Below, piece by piece: positions 1 to 5,822 of a stretch of DNA of 6,994 nucleotides (its first letter is position 1; each line of letters opens with the position of its first letter). Origin of the DNA: an uncultured Leptolyngbya sp. (lineage in GTDB: Bacteria > Cyanobacteriota > Cyanobacteriia > Phormidesmidales > Phormidesmidaceae); contig CALBPH010000404.1 of the NCBI GenBank assembly GCA_937899365.1, positions 1 through 6,994 of the forward strand. Direction: 5' to 3'. The notes under the pieces were generated by a model. It saw nothing but the letters and a program-made list of their open reading frames with translations, had not been told where the DNA came from and made no database searches. A program made the translations under genes and the position numbers.

Positions 1-693
1 GCCGATGCGTTTAACCTCAGCGGTATTACCCTGCTACCCGCCTTACTTGTATTGGTGCTAGCAGCGGTACGGGGCAATGTAAAACTCACAATTATTCTGG
101 GCTGGATTGTGGCAGCCATCCTAGCGGTAAACCTCCAGTCTTACTCTTTTATAGAGGTCCTACGCTTTACCCTATGGGGCTTTCGGCTAGACAATAATCC
201 GCAGCTGAGGTCGATCTTGCTAGGCGGTGGTCTATGGCCCATGTTTAGCGTTTGCACCGTCGTCCTGTTGTCCACCACCCTGTCAGGGCTGTTGACCGGT
301 ACCCGGAGCCTGGAGCGAGTAGGACGTTGGCTGCATGGGGCGCAACAGCCACGCACATTATTCGGAACCACGCTAATTAGCCTGGTCTCAGCCGCCTTTG
401 GCTGCACCCAAACCATCACTATTTTGCTCACCCATCAGCTGGTGTCCCCCTACTATCGCCAGCAGGACTATGGTCATCGGCAAGTTGCCATCGACCTTGA
501 AAATACCGCCGTTGTTTTAGCACCGATGATTCCTTGGAATATAGCCGGACTCGTCCCAGCCACATTGCTCATGGTTGGTCCGGGATTTATTCCTTTTGCC
601 GTGTATCTCTACCTCGTCCCCCTGTGTAACTGGCTTTGGCCCACTCGGCTAGAGTCTGCCCCCGTGGCAGATCAAATATCTAACGTCGGGTGA
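1..693 (+). CDS. NhaC-family Na+/H+ antiporter, C-terminal part
   Basis: This frame is open from the first base, so the gene starts outside the window; 230 residues are visible. It is very hydrophobic, with membrane segments at roughly 10-25, 30-46, 72-100, 120-147 and 181-212 of the visible part. The best family mark is the stretch at 166-180 (LENTAVVLAPMIPWN), which matches the conserved 'LENS/T..S/APLIPWN' segment of NhaC antiporters, followed by a glycine/proline-rich last helix. NhaC proteins are single-polypeptide inner-membrane carriers exchanging cytoplasmic Na+ for H+, used in salt and pH homeostasis. The soluble C-tail (213-230) is short. The stop is TGA at 691-693, and I see no convincing terminator right after it. 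Family assignment is fairly secure; ion specificity cannot be judged from this part. It could also be an NhaC-like carrier for another substrate. Confidence 0.85.
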   Translation, partial: ADAFNLSGITLLPALLVLVLAAVRGNVKLTIILGWIVAAILAVNLQSYSFIEVLRFTLWGFRLDNNPQLRSILLGGGLWPMFSVCTVVLLSTTLSGLLTGTRSLERVGRWLHGAQQPRTLFGTTLISLVSAAFGCTQTITILLTHQLVSPYYRQQDYGHRQVAIDLENTAVVLAPMIPWNIAGLVPATLLMVGPGFIPFAVYLYLVPLCNWLWPTRLESAPVADQISNVG

Positions 694-748
694 CCTGTGG
701 GTGTGGCCCAGCATTAGCTCTTAAGTTAAATTTAACAGGAACGCAACC

Positions 749-919
749 ATGTCTCTAAAAGGTCTTTTTCAAAACAGCTACTTTTATTTGTTCCTAGGAT
801 GCATGGGTACCCTAGGCAGTCTAGGAATCACTCTTTTCATGGCAGAAAATGCTAACTCAGCCCCCATCACAACCCCTGCCTACAACAACTCTGCAGTTGT
901 CTCGACTTTAGAACAATAG
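749..919 (+). CDS. possible small membrane or secreted peptide, 56 aa
   Basis: This short frame starts with ATG and has a good Shine-Dalgarno AGGA at 737-740, eight bases upstream. It begins with one lysine (MSLKG), has a hydrophobic segment at about residues 11-31 rich in Phe, Leu and Gly, then a polar Ser/Thr/Asn/Pro tail. That is the layout of a single-pass membrane peptide or an export signal followed by a short mature part. I recognise no family. The frame ends at TAG (917-919), but the same frame goes on with protein-like sequence through a second TAG (935-937) to a TGA at 1037-1039. It could therefore be the head of a longer gene that has decayed. It lies 55 bp after the antiporter gene on the same strand. 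The ribosome site favours it; its small size and lack of a known relative argue for caution. Confidence 0.35.
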   Translation: MSLKGLFQNSYFYLFLGCMGTLGSLGITLFMAENANSAPITTPAYNNSAVVSTLEQ

Positions 920-1273
920 GCCGACTTAGACCTGTAGATAAAATTGACTCCCCGCCAAGCTTACAGCCTGATCTATCCCACTAGCCAACAAAACTATACA
1001 ACCGCCAAAAACACCTCTGACTTTAAGGATTTTTCCTGATTCCCGCTGTCTGTCGATACACTGCGCAACATTTAGAAACCTTGTAACCTACGTCACTAGA
1101 TTTTCAAAGTAAACACTGATATATTCTGTGAATTCACTTTGTAGGCTAAAAAATACTGATTGGTGAGCATAAGCTTGTCAGTCTGGCATTTAGGCGGGGT
1201 TAACATTCCCATTGCCGGTTCAAAGTGATGTGTGCAAACACAGGACACTTCTGACTTAAGGAAATCTTCAGAT
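920..1273 (+). other. non-coding stretch before mscL
   Basis: I find no supportable complete gene in these 354 bases. The first 120 may be the remains of the frame starting at 749, interrupted by TAG, TGA and TAG codons. The second half is the likely mscL upstream region. It holds an imperfect dyad (CAAAGT at 1105-1110, ACTTTG at 1136-1141) centred on a TATATT motif at 1120-1125, and a hairpin at 1223-1250. I could not pair TATATT with a good -35 element, so I do not call a promoter. Confidence 0.5.
1223..1250 (+). promoter_or_regulatory. leader hairpin with GCAA tetraloop upstream of mscL
   Basis: The RNA here can fold as two stacked 5-bp helices. AAGTG (1223-1227) pairs with CACTT (1246-1250), and TGTGT (1229-1233) pairs with ACACA (1238-1242). 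An internal loop (A against GGA) separates them, and a GCAA (GNRA-type) tetraloop caps the upper one. It ends seven bases before the AAGGA ribosome site of mscL and would place the in-frame GTG at 1232 inside a stem. No T-run follows, so it is not an intrinsic terminator. A role in mRNA stability or translation is inference. Confidence 0.35.
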
Positions 1274-1696
1274 ATGGTTAGTAGACAGGCTCGTTCCAAC
1301 GCGGTGAATTCCGCAGGTGGATTCATGAATGACTTTCGTGAGTTCTTGCTGCGTGGCAATGTTGTTGACTTAGCCGTAGCCGTTGTTATTGGTGGTGCTT
1401 TTGGGGCCGTCATCACTTCTTTCATTGAGGATATTATTACTCCTCTGTTGCTTAACCCTGCACTCAAGGCAGCTGGCGTTGATGATATTGCAGCGCTATC
1501 TGCCAATGGCATCAAGTACGGTCTTTTCCTATCGACCGTGATCAACTTTGTTGTGATCGCCTTCATCTTGTTCATGATCATCCGCACATTTGAGCGTATG
1601 AAGCGGACTGAAGAGGTAGATGCAGGTCCTACCACCGATGAAAAGCTCAACGATACTCTGGGTCGCCTAACTGGGTTCCTCGAGCAACGCATGTAA
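1274..1696 (+). CDS. mscL: large-conductance mechanosensitive channel MscL
   Basis: MscL is a homopentameric plasma-membrane channel that opens under bilayer tension and releases solutes on sudden osmotic downshift. The 140-residue product has the family architecture: a short N-terminal helix with the signature FREFLLRGNVVDLAVAVVIG (21-40), which starts TM1 (about 30-57), a short external loop (about 58-82), TM2 (about 83-104), then a charged cytoplasmic helix (105-140). The position equal to gating-site Gly22 of E. coli MscL is alanine (A36), which also occurs in other MscL proteins. E. coli MscL is 136 aa. I chose ATG 1274 because AAGGA lies at 1258-1262, 11 bases upstream. Alternatives are GTG 1232 (no ribosome site, inside a hairpin, 154 aa) and ATG 1325 (AGGTGG only four bases upstream, 123 aa). 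The gene is monocistronic, with its own terminator downstream. Confidence 0.93.
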   Translation: MVSRQARSNAVNSAGGFMNDFREFLLRGNVVDLAVAVVIGGAFGAVITSFIEDIITPLLLNPALKAAGVDDIAALSANGIKYGLFLSTVINFVVIAFILFMIIRTFERMKRTEEVDAGPTTDEKLNDTLGRLTGFLEQRM

Positions 1697-1752
1697 GCGT
1701 TTGAGTCCTGAGACTACGGTATTCATAATCCGTTGAGTCAATACACTTGAAC

Positions 1753-1786
1753 AACAAGCTAGGGATATTTCCTGGCTTGTTTTTTT
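1753..1786 (+). terminator. Rho-independent terminator of mscL
   Basis: The arm AACAAGCTAGG (1753-1763) pairs with CCTGGCTTGTT (1771-1781) across a 7-base loop, giving 11 pairs with one T/G wobble. A run of seven T (1780-1786) starts at the end of the second arm. It lies 57 bases after the mscL stop, which fits its use by mscL and isolates purU transcriptionally. Confidence 0.88.
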
Positions 1787-1818
1787 AATGAAAACAACCA
1801 ATATCGTAAAAATTGTTA

Positions 1819-1827
1819 TGGGATAAT
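1819..1827 (+). promoter_or_regulatory. putative extended -10 promoter for purU
   Basis: TGG followed by GATAAT (1822-1827) matches an extended -10 element (TGn plus TATAAT, five of six). No good -35 lies 17 bases upstream. The site falls just after the mscL terminator, in the right place to start a leader of about 90 bases for purU. Sequence match only. Confidence 0.35.
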
Positions 1828-1843
1828 GTGGGGGTCATAAACC

Positions 1844-1900
1844 ATGTCTAAACCGAAATCTGTAGATTTCTCTGGGTCAAACCGGCCGTTCTGGACGTGA
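1844..1900 (+). CDS. possible upstream micro-ORF in the purU leader, 18 aa
   Basis: ATG at 1844 opens a frame of 18 codons ending in TGA (1898-1900), 26 bases before the purU start. A G-run (1830-1834) lies about nine bases upstream and could serve as a weak ribosome site. The peptide MSKPKSVDFSGSNRPFWT resembles no leader peptide that I know. Its stop codon sits in one arm (TGACC, 1898-1902) of a short inverted repeat with GGTCA (1875-1879). It may be chance. Confidence 0.18.
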   Translation: MSKPKSVDFSGSNRPFWT

Positions 1901-1926
1901 CCAAGGTTATGTAGGACTATCTGATT

Positions 1927-2781
1927 GTGGCCGCACCTACTGCAACACTTTTGATTTCTTGTCCTGATCAGCAGGGACTGGTAGCTAAAATTGCAAACTT
2001 TATCTATGCCAATGGGGGCAACGTTGTCCACGCTGACCAGCATCGAGATGAGCCATCAGAGCTGTTTTTGTCCCGGATTGAATGGCAGTTAGAAGGGTTT
2101 AATTTAAAGCGAGAGCTAATTGGACCGGCCTTTGATTCTATTGCTAAGCCCCTAGGAGCCACGTGGCAGCTGCACTGTTCGGATGTGGTGTCCCGCATGG
2201 CGATTTGGGTGAGTAAGCAAAACCACTGTCTACTGGACTTACTATGGCGGCACCAGGCGGGTGAGCTAGCGGCAGAGATTCCGCTGATTATGAGCAACCA
2301 TGAAACGCTGAGGCCGATTGCAGAACAATTTAATATTGCGTTTCATCACATTCCGATGACTAAAGCCACTAAGCCTGAGCAAGAAGCAAAACAGCTAGCT
2401 CTGTTAAAGGAACACACCATTGATGTGGTGGTGTTGGCTAAGTATATGCAAATTCTAAGTCCTGACTTTTTGAGTCAGTTTCCTCAAATCATTAATATTC
2501 ATCACTCGTTTTTACCGGCCTTTGTCGGGGCCAATCCCTACCACCGAGCCTATGAGCGTGGGGTAAAAATTATTGGGGCAACGGGGCACTACGTGACGTC
2601 AGATTTTGATGCGGGGCCGATTATTGAGCAAGATGTGGTGCGGGTAAGCCATCGCGATCAGGTGAGTGATTTGATTCGTAAGGGCAAGGATCTGGAGCGG
2701 ATGGTGCTGGCCCGAGCGGTGCGGCTGCATTTGCAACACCGGGTTTTGGTATACGGCAATCGGACGGTGGTGTTTGCTTAG
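1927..2781 (+). CDS. purU: formyltetrahydrofolate deformylase PurU
   Basis: PurU hydrolyses 10-formyltetrahydrofolate to formate and tetrahydrofolate in the cytoplasm. This balances the one-carbon pool and can supply formate to formate-dependent purine synthesis. The 284-residue product has both family domains. An N-terminal ACT domain (about 6-85) opens with LLISCPDQQGLVAKIANFIY. A formyl-transferase/hydrolase domain (about 90-284) has the catalytic triad visible as Asn190 and His192 (in INIHHSFLPAF) and Asp228 (in SDFDAGPII), equal to the Asn-His-Asp of PurN. Length is typical (about 280 aa). The start is GTG 1927: a TAG stop lies in frame at 1912-1914, so only GTG, or CTG 1921, is possible. 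AGGA at 1913-1916 is a plausible ribosome site. It stands alone, with a terminator before it and about 190 bp after it. Confidence 0.95.
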   Translation: MAAPTATLLISCPDQQGLVAKIANFIYANGGNVVHADQHRDEPSELFLSRIEWQLEGFNLKRELIGPAFDSIAKPLGATWQLHCSDVVSRMAIWVSKQNHCLLDLLWRHQAGELAAEIPLIMSNHETLRPIAEQFNIAFHHIPMTKATKPEQEAKQLALLKEHTIDVVVLAKYMQILSPDFLSQFPQIINIHHSFLPAFVGANPYHRAYERGVKIIGATGHYVTSDFDAGPIIEQDVVRVSHRDQVSDLIRKGKDLERMVLARAVRLHLQHRVLVYGNRTVVFA

Positions 2782-2901
2782 GAGCATGGGATTTATGTTG
2801 GCGAAGCCGCTCCAGCAGAACATCGCATCTACCCCATCAGTTCGCATCGTTCGTATCTATAGATCCCAATCGCAGCACACAGATTAAATTCTAAGCATCA
2901 T

Positions 2902-2909
2902 GCTATATT
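2902..2909 (+). promoter_or_regulatory. weak -10-like motif upstream of the 107-aa gene
   Basis: CTATATT preceded by TG (TGC at 2902-2904 overlaps TATATT at 2904-2909) resembles a -10 element about 65 bases before the gene at 2974. No clear -35 is present. The rest of the 2782-2973 gap shows only a short GGC-GAA-GCC hairpin near 2800 and no terminator with a T-run for purU. Confidence 0.25.
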
Positions 2910-2973
2910 CTATGCGCAACGACCATAGACGACTCAAAACCACCTATAAACAGTCAATCTGGGAGATTTTTCA

Positions 2974-3297
2974 ATGCAGAAGCAACAGCTTTTGACTCAA
3001 ACCATGGCGTTTCTCTTATGTACTACGCCCGAAACCACACTGGGCAAGTTACTAGGCCTATGTTTGGCATCTAAAGTAGATGCTGAAAATTCAGGTAAGA
3101 GCCCCTTGGAATTTGCGGAAGAACTGTTGCAACATCCTGAAAAAGTTACTACTTGGATTTCAGAAGTGGTCGACAGCGACGATCGCTACAGCGTGGATGA
3201 AATGGTAGCCCTGTCGGAAATGAATTTGAAAGATCCCGAAAAGTTTATGAAGGAACTGTTGGATGAGATGACAGTATTGGATACCCAAGGTTTATAG
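2974..3297 (+). CDS. uncharacterised small helical protein, 107 aa
   Basis: I do not recognise this protein. It starts at ATG 2974 with a good ribosome site, GGGAGA at 2961-2966, about eight bases upstream, and codon use looks like real coding. It has no strong membrane segment, though the N-terminal third is mildly hydrophobic (MAFLLC at 11-16, LGKLLGLCLASK at 23-34) with two cysteines (16, 30). The rest is acidic and predicted helical. A weak internal repeat is visible: an acidic helix followed by HPEK (54-57), then again DPEK (87-90) before FMKELLDEM. It is a likely soluble cytoplasmic protein. It stands as a single gene between purU and atzG, with 192 bp before and 126 bp after it, so the context does not suggest a job. 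Confidence is for being a real gene, not for function. Confidence 0.75.
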   Translation: MQKQQLLTQTMAFLLCTTPETTLGKLLGLCLASKVDAENSGKSPLEFAEELLQHPEKVTTWISEVVDSDDRYSVDEMVALSEMNLKDPEKFMKELLDEMTVLDTQGL

Positions 3298-3350
3298 AAC
3301 CAGGGCCTAGGGCAGGCTGTAACAGCTGCAACCGGCACTCATTTAAATTA

Positions 3351-3413
3351 TTAAGAGACTGTTGGATAGTCTTCAAATTAAGTCTTTAAAACTTCAAGCT
3401 ATCTTAAGACTCT
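3351..3413 (+). promoter_or_regulatory. AT-rich cluster of AGTCTT/AAGACT repeats upstream of atzG
   Basis: This stretch contains AGTCTTCAAATT (3368-3379) and AGTCTTTAAAAC (3381-3392), near-identical at a 13-base step. TTAAGAGACT (3351-3360) and TTAAGACT (3404-3411) carry the inverted form. AGACT (3356-3360) and AGTCT (3368-3372) can pair over a 7-base loop. The cluster ends ten bases before the atzG start. It could be an operator or leader structure of the atzG-atzE operon; I see no NtcA-type GTAN8TAC site here. Confidence 0.3.
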
Positions 3414-3423
3414 ATTTCTAAAG

Positions 3424-3627
3424 ATGCCAAAGAGAAACAAACCACTGCAGCCAGCTCAGATTGAGGCGTATGTCCGCCAGACCACTCAGCTTCTAGACCT
3501 GCCCATACCGCCAGAGCAAATGGCTGATGTGGTGGAGAACTTTGAGCAAGTCCATACTATTGCGCAACAGGTACTCGAGTTTCCACTGCCCGATGATTTA
3601 GAAGTCGCCCCCAGGTTTAAACCGTGA
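3424..3627 (+). CDS. atzG: AtzG-like small subunit (DUF4089 family), GatC-like partner of AtzE
   Basis: The 67-residue product matches the AtzG/DUF4089 family, tiny helical proteins that bind and stabilise the AtzE amidase much as GatC binds GatA. Family marks are the helix with 'PPEQMADVVENFEQVHTIAQQVLEF' spacing (29-53) and the C-terminal FPLPDDLEVAPRFKP (53-67), which in this family reads FPLPD.xEPAPVFxP and wraps the partner. AtzG of Pseudomonas sp. ADP has about the same length. The ribosome site is weak (TCTAAAG just upstream). Its stop TGA (3625-3627) overlaps the start of the next gene by one base, a strong sign of translational coupling and a fixed complex. GatC was considered, but the partner is AtzE-like, not GatA, and the protein is shorter than the usual GatC (about 95 aa). 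Confidence 0.85.
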   Translation: MPKRNKPLQPAQIEAYVRQTTQLLDLPIPPEQMADVVENFEQVHTIAQQVLEFPLPDDLEVAPRFKP

Positions 3628-4982
3628 TGTTAGCTAGCGACATTGCCCAACGGGTCAACGGTGGGGAAATAACGGCTCAGGCAGTGGTACGGACTGCGTT
3701 AGACCGCATTACCCGACAAGATAAACAACTCAACTGTTTTACCCACGTGCTGACCGACTCGGCCCTAGCGGCGGCAGCGGTCATCGATCAGAAGCTGGCC
3801 CAGGGTAAATCGGTAGGCCCTCTGGCCGGGGTTCCTTTTGCTGTCAAAAATCTCTTCGATATTGCTGGCACCGTTACCCTGGCGGGTTCCAAGATAAATC
3901 GAGATAATTCTGCAGCCACGCTAGATGCCACTGCAGTGACCAAGCTGAAGGCAGCTGGAGCTGTTTTGGTGGGCGCACTCAACATGGATGAGTATGCCTA
4001 TGGCTTTGTTACGGTCAACCATCACTATGGGACCACCCCCAACCCCCACGACCCAACGAGAATTTCAGGGGGGTCCTCCGGCGGCTCGGCGGCGGCAGTG
4101 GCAGCCGGGTTAGTGCCGCTCACTCTTGGCTCTGATACAAATGGGTCCATTCGAGTGCCGGCCTCACTCTGCGGGGTTTATGGGCTCAAACCCACCTATG
4201 GCCGTCTCTCTCGGGCCGGTGTTTATTTGTTTTCTAGCAGCCTGGATCATGTGGGTCCCTTTGCTCGCTCAGTCCCCGATCTTGCCCTGGCGTTTGCCAG
4301 CCTGCAGGGACCTGATTCCCGCGATCCCATCTGCACAGACCGGGCTCCAGCAAGCCCCAATTTGTCTGGGGATATCACGGGGTTACGCATCGCCATCGCA
4401 GGAGAGCATTTTGCCCGAGGCATGACGCCCACGGCGGCCAAGGCTCTGGAAAGGGTTGCTAAAGCCCTAAATGCAACCAGCACCGTGACGTTGCCTGAAA
4501 CCGCCCGTGCCCGCGCAGCGGCCTACGTTATTACGGCAAGCGAGGGCAGTCAGCTCCATTTATCTCGCTTGCAAACTCGCTTACAAGACTTTGATCCCGC
4601 CACCCGCGACCGGTTTGTGGCGGGTGCCCTGATCCCCAGCAGCTGGTATCTTCAAGCCCAGCGTTTTCGTCGCTGGTATCGAGATCAGGTGCGTCAAATA
4701 TTTAACACCGTGGATCTAGTGTTAGCACCGACCACACCCTGTAGCGCTCCCCTAAAGGAGCAGACCACCATGGAGCTTGAGGGGGAATCGGTGCTGATAC
4801 GCCCTCACCTTGGGGTGTATACCCAGCCGCTATCGTTTATTGGTCTACCGGTGCTGTCGGTGCCGGTGCAGCTGCCAGGGGAGCTACCAATGGGCGTACA
4901 GTTAATTGCCCGTCCGTATCATGAAAACATTATTTTTCAGGCGGCGGCGGTGTTAGAACAATCCGGGATCACAGGCTGTTAA
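3627..4982 (+). CDS. atzE: AtzE-family amidohydrolase (1-carboxybiuret hydrolase-like)
   Basis: This is an amidase-signature serine hydrolase of 451 residues (AtzE is about 457). The Ser-cisSer-Lys triad is complete: Lys74 in FAVKNLFDIAG, Ser150 in GGSSGGSAAAVAAG and nucleophile Ser174 in GSDTNGSIRVPASLCG. The 24-residue gap between the two serines is standard. The Asn in DTNGS, in place of the usual Gly, and the adjacent AtzG gene point to AtzE rather than GatA. AtzE hydrolyses 1-carboxybiuret, formed after cyanuric acid ring opening, releasing ammonia. Here the substrate is inferred only: no atzD, atzF or atzH is in the window, and cyanobacterial members may act on another ureide or amide. 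ATG 3627 overlaps the atzG stop; GTG 3624 would add one residue. The last residues (GITGC) are short and the stop is TAA. Confidence 0.88.
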   Translation: MLASDIAQRVNGGEITAQAVVRTALDRITRQDKQLNCFTHVLTDSALAAAAVIDQKLAQGKSVGPLAGVPFAVKNLFDIAGTVTLAGSKINRDNSAATLDATAVTKLKAAGAVLVGALNMDEYAYGFVTVNHHYGTTPNPHDPTRISGGSSGGSAAAVAAGLVPLTLGSDTNGSIRVPASLCGVYGLKPTYGRLSRAGVYLFSSSLDHVGPFARSVPDLALAFASLQGPDSRDPICTDRAPASPNLSGDITGLRIAIAGEHFARGMTPTAAKALERVAKALNATSTVTLPETARARAAAYVITASEGSQLHLSRLQTRLQDFDPATRDRFVAGALIPSSWYLQAQRFRRWYRDQVRQIFNTVDLVLAPTTPCSAPLKEQTTMELEGESVLIRPHLGVYTQPLSFIGLPVLSVPVQLPGELPMGVQLIARPYHENIIFQAAAVLEQSGITGC

Positions 4983-5299
4983 TTTAATCAGAGAGTTGAG
5001 GGCCAACCCCGTTATCCACCGACGATTACCCATCACCTGCCCTTGGTCGTAATCACTAGTGCGACGGCGTACCCCCACGAAAATGTACAGAAAACCGAAT
5101 AATTATGGGTTGTTAAGACCCTAGGCAATTACCGAAAAGCTGTGTCAAGATCGTAACAAGATACACACATTAAAAATTAAAAGGGTCAACACAAATATCT
5201 GAGCTATTGGGAAACTCGAACGCTTCAACTGTGGTGCTTTCTACAACCCTATTGTTCTCCGAAGGCTGAACTGTTGACCTATTTAGGAGATTGCTTATT
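4983..5299 (+). other. intergenic region between atzE and the pentapeptide gene
   Basis: No supportable gene lies in this gap. Near atzE there is an inverted repeat GATTAC (5024-5029) / GTAATC (5049-5054) with a 19-base loop and no T-run, so no clear terminator. Near the middle CAAGAT occurs twice (5146-5151 and 5157-5162), exactly 11 bp apart, one helical turn, in an AT-rich tract (5155-5185). That would suit a response-regulator site. I see no promoter good enough to mark. The pentapeptide gene's ribosome site is at the right edge. Confidence 0.4.
5285..5290 (+). promoter_or_regulatory. ribosome binding site that sets the pentapeptide gene start
   Basis: AGGAGA sits nine bases before ATG 5300, which is the right distance. 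A TTG at 5291 in the same frame would abut the site and cannot be used, so ATG 5300 is the start. Confidence 0.75.
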
Positions 5300-5761
5300 A
5301 TGTTGTTACGCAGCGTCTTACTTGCTCTGGCATTACCTGTTTTTGTTTTGTCCCCAGTTCAGGGTGCGTCCGAAGCAGATGTGCAGCGTCTAGAAGTCAC
5401 AGGGGCCTGTCCTGACTGTGATTTGTCAGGAGCTGATTTGAGCACATCCCACCTGATTGGCGCGGACCTGCGCGGAGCAAATTTGCAGGGTGCTAATCTT
5501 TCTGACAGCAATCTTGAAGGGGCTGACCTAACCAGTGCCGATCTTACGGGGGCCGATCTTAGCGGTGCCTTTTTGACTAATGCTGTTTTCCAATCGGCTA
5601 TCTTAGATGGTGCCGATCTGTCCAGCTCAGTACTTCACTTTACCGATGTTAGCGACGCCTCCCTGGAGAACATCGATATTGCTGATGCCCAGGTCATAGG
5701 AACACCCATCAGTGTAGGTGGCCCCTACGAGGACTACGAAGACAACGTGGTGGGTGAATAG
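5300..5761 (+). CDS. secreted pentapeptide-repeat protein, likely lumenal or periplasmic
   Basis: The 153-residue product has three parts. Residues 1-23 are an export signal: Arg4, a hydrophobic core to about 18, then SPVQGA with likely cleavage near 22/23. Residues 41-130 are pentapeptide repeats of the A(D/N)LxG type, about 18 units, regular from 41 to 107 (for example GADLRGANLQGANL) and drifting after 110. Residues 140-153 are an acidic tail (PYEDYEDNVVGE). Just before the repeats, Cys37 and Cys40 form a CPDC motif (CPDCDLSGADL), common in cyanobacterial lumenal or periplasmic pentapeptide proteins and able to form a disulfide. The fold is a right-handed quadrilateral beta-helix; the biochemical role of this group is unknown. 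Stop TAG 5759-5761 lies 61 bp from the convergent fur stop. Confidence 0.85.
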   Translation: MLLRSVLLALALPVFVLSPVQGASEADVQRLEVTGACPDCDLSGADLSTSHLIGADLRGANLQGANLSDSNLEGADLTSADLTGADLSGAFLTNAVFQSAILDGADLSSSVLHFTDVSDASLENIDIADAQVIGTPISVGGPYEDYEDNVVGE

Positions 5762-5822
5762 GCCCGCCGCCTTCTGACGCCAGCGCCGTCATTGACTTGT
5801 TACTAAATCGTCGTCGCCATGC

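Noticed and set aside
1096..1692. Long minus-strand frame of 198 codons
   Set aside because: It lies antisense to mscL, whose family match is unambiguous; the translation is basic and Ser/Thr-rich without family marks.
3305..3330. Hairpin GCAGGCTG-TAA-CAGCTGC after the 107-aa gene
   Set aside because: It has a bulge and no T-run follows, so a terminator call is not supported.
3624..4982. GatA/GatC aminoacyl-tRNA amidotransferase subunits
   Set aside because: The DTNGS motif, the DUF4089-type 67-aa partner and the tight AtzG-AtzE gene overlap fit AtzEG better than GatCA.
4953..5102. Minus-strand open frame of 49 codons with protein-like composition overlapping the atzE 3' end
   Set aside because: It has only a GTG (5078) or late ATG start, no ribosome site and no recognisable family, and it partly overlaps a secure gene. 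Without a database hit it cannot be called a gene or a fragment.
5153..5164. GTA...TAC resembling an NtcA site
   Set aside because: The spacing is six bases, whereas NtcA sites need eight.
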